A stretch of 64,000 bases of DNA from Streptomyces roseolilacinus (GCF_014649335.1 NZ_BMSV01000005.1:463493-527492); one strand, 5' to 3'. Shown: positions 25,834 to 34,703, numbered from the stretch's first letter. The notes: generated from the sequence alone by a model not told the origin. Made by a program: numbers and translations.

Positions 25834-26295
25834 CGGTCGGCCGCCACCGGCCACGCCCTCGGACCGGTCCGAACCCCTCGGGCGGTGTCCGGCGCCTGAC
25901 GCCACGGGCTCCTGCCCGTGGCGTCTGCTCCCGTGGACGGCGCCGGACCGCGGCTCGGCCGCGTCCCGGACGGCTGGGACCGTCGCGCGGTGTCCGCGTA
26001 CCGGTCGTCGCGACGGCCACCGGCTTCCGGCGGCCGGTCGCGTCGCGCCTCGTACACCGCGCGGGGCGGGAACGGCCCCCGGCCGATGCGATGAGCCGAC
26101 GCCCGGACCCCGCAGCCGTTCCGGCCCGACCCGGGGCCGTCGCCACCGGTTCGGCTCCCTGCCACCCCCGCGCGCCGTCACGGCTCCCGTCACCGCTCCC
26201 GGCGGCGCGCCCGCTCTCACGGCGCCCGCCCGGTCCGCGTCGGCCGCCGAGCGCGGCGGCCGACCGCCTCCGCCGCGCGGTCGTACGCTGGCCGG
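25834..26295. other. Intergenic region with terminator and a leaderless-type promoter
   Basis: The left part carries a terminator hairpin. Just before the next gene TACGCT (26284-26289) resembles a -10 box only six bases from the GTG, which suggests a leaderless transcript. No coding signature is seen between. Confidence 0.45.
25898..25925 (+). terminator. Terminator of the small secreted protein gene
   Basis: GACGCCACGGG (25898-25908) pairs exactly with CCCGTGGCGTC (25915-25925) across a 6-base loop, 65 bases behind the stop codon. Confidence 0.75.
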
Positions 26296-26841
26296 GTGCA
26301 CAGTGTGGAGCTGCTGCCCGACGAGGCGACCGAGCGGGCCGTCCGCGACGTGTGGTCCCGCCTGATGCGGGCGGGCCTGCCCAGCCAGGCGACCCACCGG
26401 CACCCGACGAACCGCCCGCACCTCACCCTCGCCACGTCGGACACGCTGACCCCCGGGGTCCGCGCACGGCTGGACGAGGCGCTCGCGGTCCTGCCGATCC
26501 CGCTGGTCCTCCGGGGAACCGTGCGGTTCACCGGCCGCACGCGGGTACTGGCCTGGGCCGTCCGGCGGGACGACGCCCTGCTGCGCCTGCACGAGGCGGT
26601 GTGGCGGGCACTGGGGGACACACCGACGGGCGGAGGCCTCAATCCGCTCCACGACCCCGCGCGGTGGAGCCCGCACATCACCCTCGGCCGTGGCCGCGAC
26701 GTCGTCTGGCCCGTCGCGGACGACGGGCTGCTCCCCGCGGCGCCCGGCGCGCCACCGGGCGTCCTGGTGGGCCGGTGGGTCGGCGCCCGCACCTACGACT
26801 CGACGACCCGCACGACCGCCCGCCTGGGCCCACGCACCTGA
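26296..26841 (+). CDS. 2H phosphoesterase, 2'-5' RNA ligase (LigT/ThpR)-like
   Basis: A 181-residue protein with the two HxT motifs of the 2H superfamily: His42-Leu-Thr44 in RPHLTLA and His127-Ile-Thr129 in SPHITLG. The superfamily opens 2',3'-cyclic phosphates or joins RNA ends through 2'-5' links. The spacing of about 85 residues between motifs is normal. GTG at 26296 lies six bases behind a -10-like TACGCT, so translation is probably leaderless. It is a single gene; the in vivo substrate is unknown. Confidence 0.88.
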   Translation: MHSVELLPDEATERAVRDVWSRLMRAGLPSQATHRHPTNRPHLTLATSDTLTPGVRARLDEALAVLPIPLVLRGTVRFTGRTRVLAWAVRRDDALLRLHEAVWRALGDTPTGGGLNPLHDPARWSPHITLGRGRDVVWPVADDGLLPAAPGAPPGVLVGRWVGARTYDSTTRTTARLGPRT

Positions 26842-27044
26842 GGCCGGCGCGGACGCGGCGCCGGAACCCCGTCCGTCCCGCGTACGGGACGCCGCGCCAC
26901 GGCCGGGAGGGCCACCGGCTCCCCCTCCGCACGGTCCGGGCCGGTCCGTCGTGCCGACGCGCGAGATCGACCGTCCCCGGCCGCGCGGGCGCCGGGGATC
27001 AAACCCTTTGGTGCGGCGGACTCCGCCGTGGTTGGCTCGCGCCC

Positions 27045-27542
27045 ATGACTTGGCTGCCACATGACTTCGTCCACCCCCTCCACGTCGACATACCCGGCGT
27101 GGACCACCGGCTGCGTCCGATCAGCGGCGCGGACGCGCCGCTCGACTACCCCGCGGTGATGGGCTCACGGGAGCGGCTGTGGTCGATCTTCGGTGCCGCC
27201 TGGGGCTGGCCGTCGGCCACGATGTCGTACGAGGCGAACCGTGCGGACCTGGAACGGCACGCCAGGGAGATCGAGGCGCACCAGTCGTTCAACTACACCG
27301 TCGAGAACGCCGACCGCACCGCCCTGCGCGGCTGCGTCTACATCGACCCGCCGGAGAAGCGGGGAGCCGACGCCGAGATCTCCTGGTGGGTGGTGGACGA
27401 GGAGGTGGGCGGTGCGCTGGAACGGGCGCTGGACGCGTTCGTACCGCGCTGGATCGCCGAGGACTGGCCGTTCGAACGGCCCCGGTTCATCGGACGGGAC
27501 CTGACGTGGGAGGAGTGGCTGCGGCTGCCGGACCCCGCGTGA
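27045..27542 (+). CDS. GNAT-like acetyltransferase
   Basis: A 165-residue protein starting at ATG 27045, with no obvious ribosome site. It has the beta-strand arrangement of GNAT enzymes: FNYTVENADRTALRGCVYIDP followed by an AEISWWV strand. The usual RxxGxG acetyl-CoA loop is not obvious; a VDEEVGGALERALD helix stands in its place. A catalytic role is therefore less certain than the fold. The neighbours are unrelated. Confidence 0.7.
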   Translation: MTWLPHDFVHPLHVDIPGVDHRLRPISGADAPLDYPAVMGSRERLWSIFGAAWGWPSATMSYEANRADLERHAREIEAHQSFNYTVENADRTALRGCVYIDPPEKRGADAEISWWVVDEEVGGALERALDAFVPRWIAEDWPFERPRFIGRDLTWEEWLRLPDPA

Positions 27543-27645
27543 GCGGCGGCCGCCGAACCACCGCGTGAGGGGAGGCCCGCCGGACGGGTGGCCGGGGCCC
27601 GCCGAGCCCCGCCCCCTGCGCGCTCCCCTTCCCGCAGGACGGACA

Positions 27646-27697
27646 GGGGGTACGCCGCGCGGCGCGGGGGCCTCCTCCGCCCCGGCGCGGTACCCCC
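27646..27697. terminator. Imperfect GC hairpin between convergent genes
   Basis: A GGGGGTAC...GTACCCCC stem with internal bulges spans the gap between the GNAT-like gene and the flavodoxin-fold gene. It probably ends both transcripts. Confidence 0.45.
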
Positions 27698-27703
27698 TCC
27701 GCG

Positions 27704-28300
27704 TCAGGCCAGCAGCGCGGCGGCGTGCTGACGTGCCTGGTCCAGCCAGGAGGCGCGGGTCTCGTCGGAGGAGTCGGTGACCGTGCGGAAGACGACCCGG
27801 CGGACGTCGGTGACCCCCACGTACGGCAGGACGCACGCCGACCAGATGCGGTGCAGGGGGTCCCCGAACTCGGCCTCCTCGCGGTCGGCGGGGGTGTCGG
27901 AGGTGTTCAGGACGAGGGCCCGGCCGGCCTTCAGCAGCCCCTCGGGCTCTCCCTCCGCGGTTCCCAGCTTGTAGGCGACGCCGGGCACCATCACACGCTG
28001 CACCCAGCCCGCCAGGACGGCCGGTGGCATGCCCCACCAGTTCGGGTGGACGAACACCATGGCGTCGAGGGAGGCCACCTCCGCCCGGTGCAGTTCCACC
28101 TGCGGGTCGTGGGCGCCCGCGACGGCCCCGACCGTCCCCGTCTCGTCGGCGGACAGCCCGGGCGCGAACCCCTCGGCGCACAGGTCGTGCGCGAGGACCT
28201 CGCACCCCAGGTCGCGCAGGTGCCGCACGACGGCATCGGACAGCGCGTGGTTGAAGCTGCCGGGCCGCGGGTGCGCGAGGTAGACCCCTATGCGCGTCAT
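27704..28300 (-). CDS. Flavodoxin-fold NAD(P)H oxidoreductase (NQO/KefF type)
   Basis: A 198-residue protein. The ATG at 28300 follows GGGGAGG. The N-terminus IGVYLAHPRPGSFNHALS is the phosphate-binding loop of the flavodoxin_2 family, and HPNWWGMPPAVLAGWVQRV is its hallmark motif for FMN/FAD and quinone contact. These enzymes reduce quinones or other electrophiles with two electrons. It lies back to back with an ECF41 sigma factor gene. Confidence 0.87.
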   Translation of the reverse strand: MTRIGVYLAHPRPGSFNHALSDAVVRHLRDLGCEVLAHDLCAEGFAPGLSADETGTVGAVAGAHDPQVELHRAEVASLDAMVFVHPNWWGMPPAVLAGWVQRVMVPGVAYKLGTAEGEPEGLLKAGRALVLNTSDTPADREEAEFGDPLHRIWSACVLPYVGVTDVRRVVFRTVTDSSDETRASWLDQARQHAAALLA

Positions 28301-28651
28301 TCGTCCTCCCCAGGACATCGGTCGTCGCCGGCCACGGGGGTCCGCGATCGCCCCCGCCCGGCTCGGTTGGTCATCATGGTCGGTGAGGCGCCGCCCACGG
28401 AACCGGATGTCAGGATCCGGACGGGAACGGCCGGCCGCCGTGACCCGCCGCCACAGGACGCCCGCGGCCTGCGGCCGATGCGCCGGAGCCGCCGGACGGG
28501 CCCCATGGGGCGGTCACCGGGAGCCCCCGCACCGGGGGAGGGCCTTCGGGTACGGCTCGAAGCGCCACCGGTCCGGGCCCCGCCGGGCGCACGCCCCGTG
28601 AAGCACGGGAGCGCCCCGAGTCTCCCGCGCTGCCCGGCTAGGATCCTGGCC
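28301..28651. promoter_or_regulatory. Divergent promoter region, oxidoreductase / ECF41 sigma factor
   Basis: In this 351-base gap TAGGAT at 28639-28644 is a good -10-like box that ends only seven bases before the ATG of the sigma factor gene. Its mRNA is therefore probably leaderless. No gene is seen in the gap. Confidence 0.5.
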
Positions 28652-29596
28652 ATGCCGCTGACCATGAAGGACGTGGACCGGTTCGAGGCCGAGAGGCCCC
28701 GCCTGGAGGCCATCGCCTATCGCCTCCTCGGCTCCGCGAGCGAGGCCGAGGACGCCGTACAGGAGACCTTCCTGCGCTGGCAGGCCGCCGACGTCGAGCA
28801 CGTCGAGGTACCCGGGGCCTGGCTGACGAAGGTGCTCACCAACCTGTGCCTCAACCAGCTCACCTCGGCCCGCGCGCGGCGCGAGACCTACGTGGGCCAG
28901 TGGCTCCCCGAACCGCTGCTCGGCGGGGACCCCATGCTCGGCCCGGCCGACACCGCCGAGCAGCGCGAGTCGGTGTCGTACGCGGTCCTCACCCTCATGG
29001 AGCGGCTGACCCCCAACGAGCGGGCGGTGTACGTGCTGCGGGAGGCGTTCGACTACCCGCACCGGGAGATCGCCGAGATCCTCGGCGTCACCGAGGCCGC
29101 CAGCCAGCAGATCCTCCACCGCGCCAAGAAGCACATCACGGACGGCAAGACCCGCACCGAGATCGACGAGGCCGCCACCCGGCGGATCGTCGAGGAGTTC
29201 CTGGCGGCCGCCACCAGCGGGAGGACCGAGCCGCTCGTGCGGCTGCTCACCGTCGACGTCACCTCGGTCGGTGACGGCGGAGGGAAGGTCCCGGCCCGCA
29301 CCAAGCCGTTCGAGGGCGCCCTCGCGGTCGCGAAGTTCCTGCGGGGTCTGTTCAAACCCGCTCGGTCCAAGCGTGCCCTGGCCGGCGGCTCGCCCGGCAT
29401 CCACGTCACGACCGCCAACGGCGGACCCGCCGTCGTGGCGGTCCTCGACGGCCGGGTCATCGGCGTCATGTGCCTGGAGATCACCGCCGAGGGCGTCGCC
29501 GCGGTGCGCAGCCAGGTCAACCCCGACAAGCTCGGACGCGCGACCGAGGCGTGGGCGGCCACCGAGCACGGAGAGCCCCTGTTCCACGCCTTCTGA
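28652..29596 (+). CDS. sigJ: ECF41-family RNA polymerase sigma factor (SigJ-like)
   Basis: A 314-residue ECF sigma factor. Region 2 lies around residues 12-75 (YRLLGSASEAEDAVQETFLRW) and region 4 around 110-165 (LTPNERAVYVLREAFDYPHREIAEILGV). ECF41 proteins add a SnoaL-like C-terminal domain that modulates activity without an anti-sigma factor. The hallmarks WLPEPLL, DGGGK and NPDKL are all present. The downstream flavoprotein gene, 113 bases away, fits the usual ECF41 context of an oxidoreductase. The symbol follows the common annotation of this group and is not strain-specific. Confidence 0.9.
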   Translation: MPLTMKDVDRFEAERPRLEAIAYRLLGSASEAEDAVQETFLRWQAADVEHVEVPGAWLTKVLTNLCLNQLTSARARRETYVGQWLPEPLLGGDPMLGPADTAEQRESVSYAVLTLMERLTPNERAVYVLREAFDYPHREIAEILGVTEAASQQILHRAKKHITDGKTRTEIDEAATRRIVEEFLAAATSGRTEPLVRLLTVDVTSVGDGGGKVPARTKPFEGALAVAKFLRGLFKPARSKRALAGGSPGIHVTTANGGPAVVAVLDGRVIGVMCLEITAEGVAAVRSQVNPDKLGRATEAWAATEHGEPLFHAF

Positions 29597-29623
29597 CCAG
29601 GGCGTGAGCGCTTCCGGCCGTAC

Positions 29624-29639
29624 TGTGAGCCGCTTCACA
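29624..29639. promoter_or_regulatory. CRP-like site TGTGA-N6-TCACA
   Basis: The sequence TGTGAGCCGCTTCACA matches the classical CRP pattern with perfect 5-bp arms. It agrees with the Streptomyces Crp half-site spacing (GTG-N8-CAC). It lies 70-85 bases upstream of the flavoprotein gene, in the gap behind the sigma factor. Confidence 0.5.
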
Positions 29640-29709
29640 TCGTGTTCCCGTCAGGAAACGGCGGGCTGCCCGGTTCAAGGGGTGGAACCGCGCAGACAGG
29701 AGCAGGGAA

Positions 29710-30909
29710 ATGCAGCATCGCATCATCGTCCTCGGCGCCGGATACACCGGAGCCGTCGCGGCCGGCCGCCTCGCCAGGCGGCTGCACCGCGACGACGTCG
29801 CCGTCACCCTCGTCAACGCCGAGCCCGACTTCGTCGAGCGCGTCCGGATGCACGAACTCGCGGTCGGCCGGGACCTGAGGCCCCGGCCCTTCGGCGAGAT
29901 GTTCGCGGGCACCGGCGTCGAGCTGAGGCTCGGGAAGGTCACCGGAGTCGACGCGGACCGCAGGACCGTCACCGTCGTCGACGCGGACGGCGACGCCGGG
30001 GAGTGCGGTTACGACACCCTCGTCTACGCCCTCGGCAGCGGCTGGGACGACCAGGGCGTCCCCGGCACCGCCGAGCACGCCCACGAGATCGCGAGCCGGC
30101 CCGGAGCGCTCCGGCTGCGCGGGCGTCTGGCGGAGCTGGGGGCCGGACAGTCCGTGGTCGTCGTGGGCGGCGGCCTCACCGGTCTGGAGGCCGCGACCGA
30201 GATCGCCGAGGCCCGCCCGGACCTCGCCGTCACCCTCGCCGCCCGCGACGGCCTCGGCGACTGGCTCTCGGACAGGGGCCGCGGGCACCTGCGGAGGGTC
30301 CTCGGCAAGCTCGGCGTCACCGTGCACGAGCACACCGCCGTCACCGGCGTCGGGGCCGACCGCGTCACCACTGCCGACGGCAGGACCCTCCCGGCCGCGG
30401 TCACCGTGTGGACCACCGGCTTCGCGGTCCACCCGATCGCGCGGAACACCACCCTGGAGACCACCGGAACGGGCCGGATCGTGGTCGACGGGACCATGCG
30501 CTCGGTCTCGCACCCGGACGTGTACGCCGTCGGGGACGCGGCCTCGGCGACGGGCCCCGGCGGCAAGCCGCTGCGGATGTCGTGCGCCTCGGGCGTCCCC
30601 ACCGCATGGCAGGCCGCCGACGCCATCGCGGCGCGCCTGACCGGCGGGAAGCTCCCGAACACACCGATCCGCTACTTCAACCAGTGCATCTCGCTGGGCC
30701 GCCGGGAGGGCCTGATCCAGTACGTCACCGCCGACGACCGGGCCGTCAGCGCGGCCCTGACCGGCCGGCTCGCCGCCGCCTACAAGGAACTGGTCTGCAA
30801 GGGCGCGGCCTGGGGCGTCGCCAACCCGCTCCTCGGCCTGCCGGCCCGGCGCCGCCGCGTCGTACGGGAGGCGGCCCGGACGGGCCCGGCCGCCAAGGCG
30901 TCGGCCTGA
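29710..30909 (+). CDS. FAD-dependent pyridine nucleotide-disulfide-type dehydrogenase (NDH-2-like)
   Basis: A 399-residue flavoprotein. It has an N-terminal FAD motif IIVLGAGYTGAVAA, a central NAD(P)H motif VVVVGGGLTGLEAATE (about residues 151-166) and a VYAVGDAA FAD motif near 275. There is no CxxC redox pair, so it belongs to the NDH-2 / AIF-like dehydrogenases. The C-terminus YFNQCISLGRREGLIQYV is typical of homologues found next to ECF41 sigma factors. It is the likely target of the upstream sigma factor; a CRP-like site also lies in its promoter region. Confidence 0.87.
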   Translation: MQHRIIVLGAGYTGAVAAGRLARRLHRDDVAVTLVNAEPDFVERVRMHELAVGRDLRPRPFGEMFAGTGVELRLGKVTGVDADRRTVTVVDADGDAGECGYDTLVYALGSGWDDQGVPGTAEHAHEIASRPGALRLRGRLAELGAGQSVVVVGGGLTGLEAATEIAEARPDLAVTLAARDGLGDWLSDRGRGHLRRVLGKLGVTVHEHTAVTGVGADRVTTADGRTLPAAVTVWTTGFAVHPIARNTTLETTGTGRIVVDGTMRSVSHPDVYAVGDAASATGPGGKPLRMSCASGVPTAWQAADAIAARLTGGKLPNTPIRYFNQCISLGRREGLIQYVTADDRAVSAALTGRLAAAYKELVCKGAAWGVANPLLGLPARRRRVVREAARTGPAAKASA

Positions 30910-31332
30910 CGCGCACGGTGCGGCGGGCGCCCACGACGCGGGTGCCCGCCGCACCGCCGACCGGGAGCCCCGCCTGCCGCCGCAGGTGACGGGTGGCCTC
31001 TTCTGCCGTCGTACGTAGGGGTTTTGACGAGCCGTCACGGACTCGGTGTGCCGCCCGCAAGGCCGGCGTCGCGAGGTGCGTGTCGCGCCGCGCGCGCGTC
31101 GCGCCGATCGGGTCGTACGAGGTGGTGGGGACCCTGCCGTCCTCGGCCCGCTCGCGGTAGGGAGCGGGCCCGAAGCGGAAGCGGACGGCGGGCGCACGCA
31201 GGGCGGCGGTGGGCCCGGACGAGCGCGGGCTCCCTCCGTCCGTGGGGAGGGAGCCCGCGTGCGTGGTCGCCGTTCCGACGCTGCCGACGACCGTCCCGTC
31301 CGTCGTGGTGCGGTCGTGCCGGCGTCGACGGG
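30910..31332. other. Convergent intergenic stretch, no gene
   Basis: This 423-base region carries the terminator at 31225-31258. The remaining sequence shows open frames only in low-complexity Arg-rich phases. I see no RNA or protein gene. Confidence 0.45.
31225..31258. terminator. Strong hairpin between convergent genes
   Basis: A perfect 13-bp stem (31225-31237 with 31246-31258) and an 8-base loop lie between the flavoprotein gene and the DUF4190-type gene. Confidence 0.75.
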
Positions 31333-31746
31333 TCAGTCGTTCGTCTCCTTGTCGAAGTCGTCCTCGCACGCCTCGCGCGCGCTCTGCGTCTTGGCGTGCT
31401 CGACGCAGTCGTTGAAGTCCTTGAACTCGCTCGAGTTGACGAGCGACGCACCGATCGCGAGGATCACGACGGACGCGATCAGCCCCAGCGCGCCGAGTAC
31501 CGCGCCGATGACCGACATCTTCCCGTGCGGCGCCCGGCCCCCGCGTGCCTTGCGCGCGCCGACGACGCCGAGGACCACGGCCGCCAGGCCCAGCGCGATG
31601 CCGCCGAAGACGGTCCAGAAGAGGAGCAGCGCCGCGATGCCGAGGACGAGCGCGGCGATCGCCGGTCCGTTGCTCCGCTTCACCTCCGTGTCCGTGTGCG
31701 GTCGCGCGTAATCGTCCGGCGTCTGAGGCTGGTTGGAGAGGGACAT
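31333..31746 (-). CDS. DUF4190-type small membrane protein
   Basis: A 137-residue protein with a polar N-terminus and two hydrophobic segments (about 28-60 and 75-100). The first has the AIAALVLGIAALLL and GIALGLAAVVLGVVGARKA pattern of DUF4190. A short acidic tail with two cysteines (NDCVEHAK, EACEDDF) follows the second helix and would lie outside the cell. Such proteins are very common in Streptomyces and have no defined role. Confidence 0.83.
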   Translation of the reverse strand: MSLSNQPQTPDDYARPHTDTEVKRSNGPAIAALVLGIAALLLFWTVFGGIALGLAAVVLGVVGARKARGGRAPHGKMSVIGAVLGALGLIASVVILAIGASLVNSSEFKDFNDCVEHAKTQSAREACEDDFDKETND

Positions 31747-32243
31747 GCCATCACACTCTTCTCTGTTCCGTCGCAACGGGCTGCCATGCGCGCTCCCTTG
31801 TGCCCCGGTACCGGCGACGTATGTCCGCGCCGCTCCGGTACGGCCGCAACGGCTCCCGCGCTCCCTCCCCCCGCCGCGTCCGTCCACCCCGGCGCTACGG
31901 CGGGCCGACCCGCGACGGACGGAAGCGCGACGGACCGAGGCGCGACGGACGGAGGCGCGCGGCGGTCGTCCGTCCGGCCGGGGCCCGGCCACCGGCCGGA
32001 CGGACGACCGCCGCGCGGGCCGTCCGCCGGCGGGCCACGTGCGGGGACGGCCGCCGGGGGCGCCGGAGCACCCAGACGGACCTCCCCACCCAGGCGGACC
32101 GCCCCACCCGGGGCACCATGCCGGACACCGTGGCCGATTTCGTACCATAGAGGAGGCGCGCCCGTCGGGGCGCGAGCACGGGCGGGCCGCTCCGGCGGCG
32201 ACCGTGCGTCCTGTCCCTCCCCGTCCGGCATCGGAGCTCCCAG
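31747..32243. other. Divergent intergenic region with strong repeat structure
   Basis: No gene is convincing in these 497 bases. The middle holds three tandem 15-bp repeats and a 26-bp perfect inverted repeat, listed separately. Conceptual translations show only short Ser/Val/Arg repeats caused by the DNA repeats. Confidence 0.5.
31913..32017. repeat. Three 15-bp direct repeats joined to a perfect 26-bp inverted repeat
   Basis: CGACGGACGGAAGCG (31913-31927), CGACGGACCGAGGCG (31928-31942) and CGACGGACGGAGGCG (31943-31957) are head-to-tail copies. The third touches an inverted repeat whose arms, 31956-31981 and 31992-32017, are exactly complementary over 26 bases around a 10-base loop. The arms repeat the same CGTCCG/CGGACG core. 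It could be a terminator-like RNA hairpin, a compound operator or a remnant of a mobile element end. Confidence 0.7.
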
Positions 32244-33431
32244 GTGGTCATGCGGCATCGCCCCAGCGGCACGGACGACGGCCAGGAGGGGCTGTTCTCC
32301 GTCGACGACCTGGCGGCCCGGTCCGGTGACGCGCCGGCGGCGCGCCGCCGCGCCTTCCGGGACTCACCGGAGGCCCGCAGGATGCTGGACGTCACCGAGA
32401 TCCACGCGGAGCCCGCGGCGGCCGCCTCCCACCGGGGCCGGCAGATCATCGCCCGCTTCCCCGAGGCCCGCGTGCTGGAGACGGACTCGCACTGGCGCAT
32501 CCCCCGCCTGCACGGCAACGAGGGGAACGCGGAGCGCTGGGTGCGGGTCAAGCGCCAGACGCTCGTGCTCGGCGAGCGCTCCTCGCTCACCACGCGGCCC
32601 AACGGCCGGTCGGCGGACTGGATCGCCCCCGGCCTCAGCAACGGGTGCGCGATGGCGTGCGCGTACTGCTACGTACCGCGCCGCAAGGGGTACGCCAACC
32701 CCATCACCGTCTTCACCAACGTCGAGCGGGTCGTCCACCACCTCGCCCGGCACGTCGCCGCCCAGGGCGCGAAGCCCGAGCCGAACCAGTGCGACCCGCA
32801 GGCGTGGGTCTACGACATCGGGGAGAACGGCGACTGCTCGGTGGACGACCTGATCTGCGACAACACGGCGGACCTGATCGACGCGTTCCGCCGCTGGCCC
32901 ACGGCCAAGGCGTCCTTCGCGACCAAGTTCGTCAACCCGGACCTGCTGGAGCTGGATCCCCGGGGCCGCACCCGGATCAGGTTCTCGCTGATGCCGCACG
33001 CCGACTCCCGGACGCTCGACATCCGCACCAGCCCCGTGGAGCGGCGCATCGCGGCGGCGGCGGACTTCCTCGACGCCGGGTACGAGGTCCACTTCAACCT
33101 CTCGCCCGTGGTGGTCCGGCCGGGCTGGGAACAGGACTGGGCCGACCTGCTGCGGCAGCTGGACGACGTGCTGCCGCGGCGGGTCAAGGACCAGGCGCGG
33201 GCCGAGATCATCATGCTGACCCACAACGAACGCCTCCACGAGGTGAACCTCGACTGGCACCCGCGCGCCGAGGAACTGCTGTGGCGCCCCGGCCTCCAGC
33301 AGCCCAAGCGCTCCCAGAACGGGGACCTCAACGTCCGCTACCGCAACACCGTCAAGTCCGCCTCCCTCGCCACCCTGCGAGGGCTGATCGACGCCCGGGC
33401 GCCCTGGCTGGACGTCCGCTACGCCTTCTGA
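32244..33431 (+). CDS. Spore photoproduct lyase-family radical SAM protein
   Basis: A 395-residue protein. GTG at 32244 is preferred over ATG 32250 because GGAG lies seven bases before it. The radical SAM cluster motif is Cys135-X3-Cys139-X2-Cys142 in GCAMACAYC, placed in the TIM-barrel start as in SplB. Later RIRFSLMPH and HFNLSPVVV strands also match the family. SplB repairs the thymine dimer of UV-damaged spores. Streptomyces spores lack the small acid-soluble proteins that create this lesion, so the true substrate here may differ. No partner gene is adjacent. Confidence 0.85.
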   Translation: MVMRHRPSGTDDGQEGLFSVDDLAARSGDAPAARRRAFRDSPEARRMLDVTEIHAEPAAAASHRGRQIIARFPEARVLETDSHWRIPRLHGNEGNAERWVRVKRQTLVLGERSSLTTRPNGRSADWIAPGLSNGCAMACAYCYVPRRKGYANPITVFTNVERVVHHLARHVAAQGAKPEPNQCDPQAWVYDIGENGDCSVDDLICDNTADLIDAFRRWPTAKASFATKFVNPDLLELDPRGRTRIRFSLMPHADSRTLDIRTSPVERRIAAAADFLDAGYEVHFNLSPVVVRPGWEQDWADLLRQLDDVLPRRVKDQARAEIIMLTHNERLHEVNLDWHPRAEELLWRPGLQQPKRSQNGDLNVRYRNTVKSASLATLRGLIDARAPWLDVRYAF

Positions 33432-33462
33432 GGGCCGCCCGCGCCCCGGCCGGCGCCCCCGG

Positions 33463-33804
33463 TCACTTCAGCGGGTCGTGCCCCCAGTTCATGAGGGAGT
33501 AGCGCCACCTCGTACGGGTGACGTCACCGCTCGGACGCTGCTCGATGTGGCGGTGGACGTAGCCGACGACCTTCCGCATGTGCGCGACGTCGTCGTCCGT
33601 GAGGTCGTCCTTCTTCGTGCGGAGCAGTTCCACGATGCGCCGCCCGGAGGAGTGCCCCACGCTCTCGCCCCCGTCGCTCTGCCCGACGCTCAGCGACTCC
33701 TCGGTGCCCAGCCACTCCTCCAGCTCGCGGGCGGTCATGTTCACCGCCTCCCCGAACGCGTTCCGCGTCTCGTCCCGGTCCCGTCCCCGGTCCCCGGAGG
33801 CCAT
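33463..33804 (-). CDS. DUF3140 protein
   Basis: A 113-residue protein matching the DUF3140 family almost along its length: ARELEEWLGTEESLSVGQ, SGRRIVELLRTKKDDLTDDD, HMRKVVGYVHRH and a final RYSLMNWGHDPLK. Its ATG overlaps the stop of the DUF2945 gene (TGATG), so the two are translationally coupled. This pair is common in actinobacteria and is thought to be stress-related, without a known mechanism. Confidence 0.92.
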   Translation of the reverse strand: MASGDRGRDRDETRNAFGEAVNMTARELEEWLGTEESLSVGQSDGGESVGHSSGRRIVELLRTKKDDLTDDDVAHMRKVVGYVHRHIEQRPSGDVTRTRWRYSLMNWGHDPLK

Positions 33805-34031
33805 CAGGAGCCCTCGCCCTTCCTGCGCAGGGCTCCGGGCCTGTGCACGGCGGACCGGCCGGACCGGTCGCTCTCCACCTCGTACTGCGGATCGTCCTCC
33901 GATGCGTCCACCGTCCTCCCGGCGGCCTCGGTACGGTCGGTGATCTTCCTCTTCACCTTTCCGGTCACGCGGTGTCCACGGCTCTTCCAGGAGACCGTGT
34001 CGCCCTTGCTGAAGTCGTCCTTCTCCGCCAC
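33804..34031 (-). CDS. DUF2945 (hypervirulence-associated Tudor-like) small protein
   Basis: A 75-residue basic protein. GTG at 34031 follows GGAGGGA. It has the family core FSKGDTVSWKSRGHRVTGKVKRKIT and a YEVESDRSGRSAVHRPGAL end, forming a small SH3/Tudor-like barrel. It is coupled to the DUF3140 gene downstream. Confidence 0.88.
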   Translation of the reverse strand: MAEKDDFSKGDTVSWKSRGHRVTGKVKRKITDRTEAAGRTVDASEDDPQYEVESDRSGRSAVHRPGALRRKGEGS

Positions 34032-34350
34032 GACGCTTCCCTCCGCGGGACGTGCTGCTTCGGTACGGGGCCGGACGGCGTCCGCCGGGCCGCCGTCCGG
34101 CCCGGTCCGCGCCTCGGGCATGGACCTCGGACGATGGGTACCCGGCCGGACGTGGCCCGGCAGCCGGTACGGGTGCACCGGCCCGCTTCCAGGTTCGGGC
34201 AGGACGCCCGGGCCCGCATCCGCGCCGTGCCCCTCCGGAGGCGTACGGGCCCACCCGCATCCGGCCCGGGGCACACCGCCGAAGCCCCAGGGCGGAACGC
34301 GCCGCCGCCGGGCACCGGCGGACCGCAGACGGACGTGAAAGGTGGACGCC
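34032..34350. other. Divergent intergenic region, no gene
   Basis: This 319-base gap separates the DUF2945/DUF3140 pair from the small membrane protein gene. It holds promoters for both directions by position; no clear boxes or repeats were found. Confidence 0.35.
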
Positions 34351-34530
34351 ATGACCGAGCCCCTGCGCCCTCCCGGTGAGACACCCCCGGTCGAGGGTTC
34401 CACCGCCGAGGCCCACGTCGAGAAGCCCGACGGCGGGATCTGGGAACACCCCCGTGTGTGGCTGACCCTCGTCCTCATCGGCTGCGTCATGGTGGCGGGC
34501 TACTTCCTGCTGCGGGTCTTCGAGCTCTGA
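34351..34530 (+). CDS. Small single-helix membrane protein, DUF6480-like
   Basis: A 59-residue protein. The ATG at 34351 follows AAAGGTGGA. The N-terminus contains PPGETPPVEGST, the recurring motif of DUF6480-type streptomycete proteins. One transmembrane helix (about 37-57) ends in LLRVFEL. Its location beside the DUF3140/DUF2945 pair suggests a similar general-stress setting. Confidence 0.8.
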   Translation: MTEPLRPPGETPPVEGSTAEAHVEKPDGGIWEHPRVWLTLVLIGCVMVAGYFLLRVFEL

Positions 34531-34703
34531 GAGCCGGGGCCCGGGACGGCAGGCCCCTCCCGCCGCGACCGGCCGGGCGGCACACCGGGGCGCCCCGCCC
34601 GGCACGCGGCCTGCCCGCCGCCCCACCGCGCCCCCGTGCCCGCGGGAGCGGGCGCCCGCCCCGTTCCGCCCGGTGGCCGTACGCCTCCACGGGCGGGTAC
34701 GGC

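Noticed and set aside
31820..32150. A possible protein with SVRRA/SVALP-type peptide repeats in the divergent region
   Set aside because: The peptide repeats are only the translation of the three 15-bp DNA repeats, appear in several frames, and no start with a ribosome site exists.
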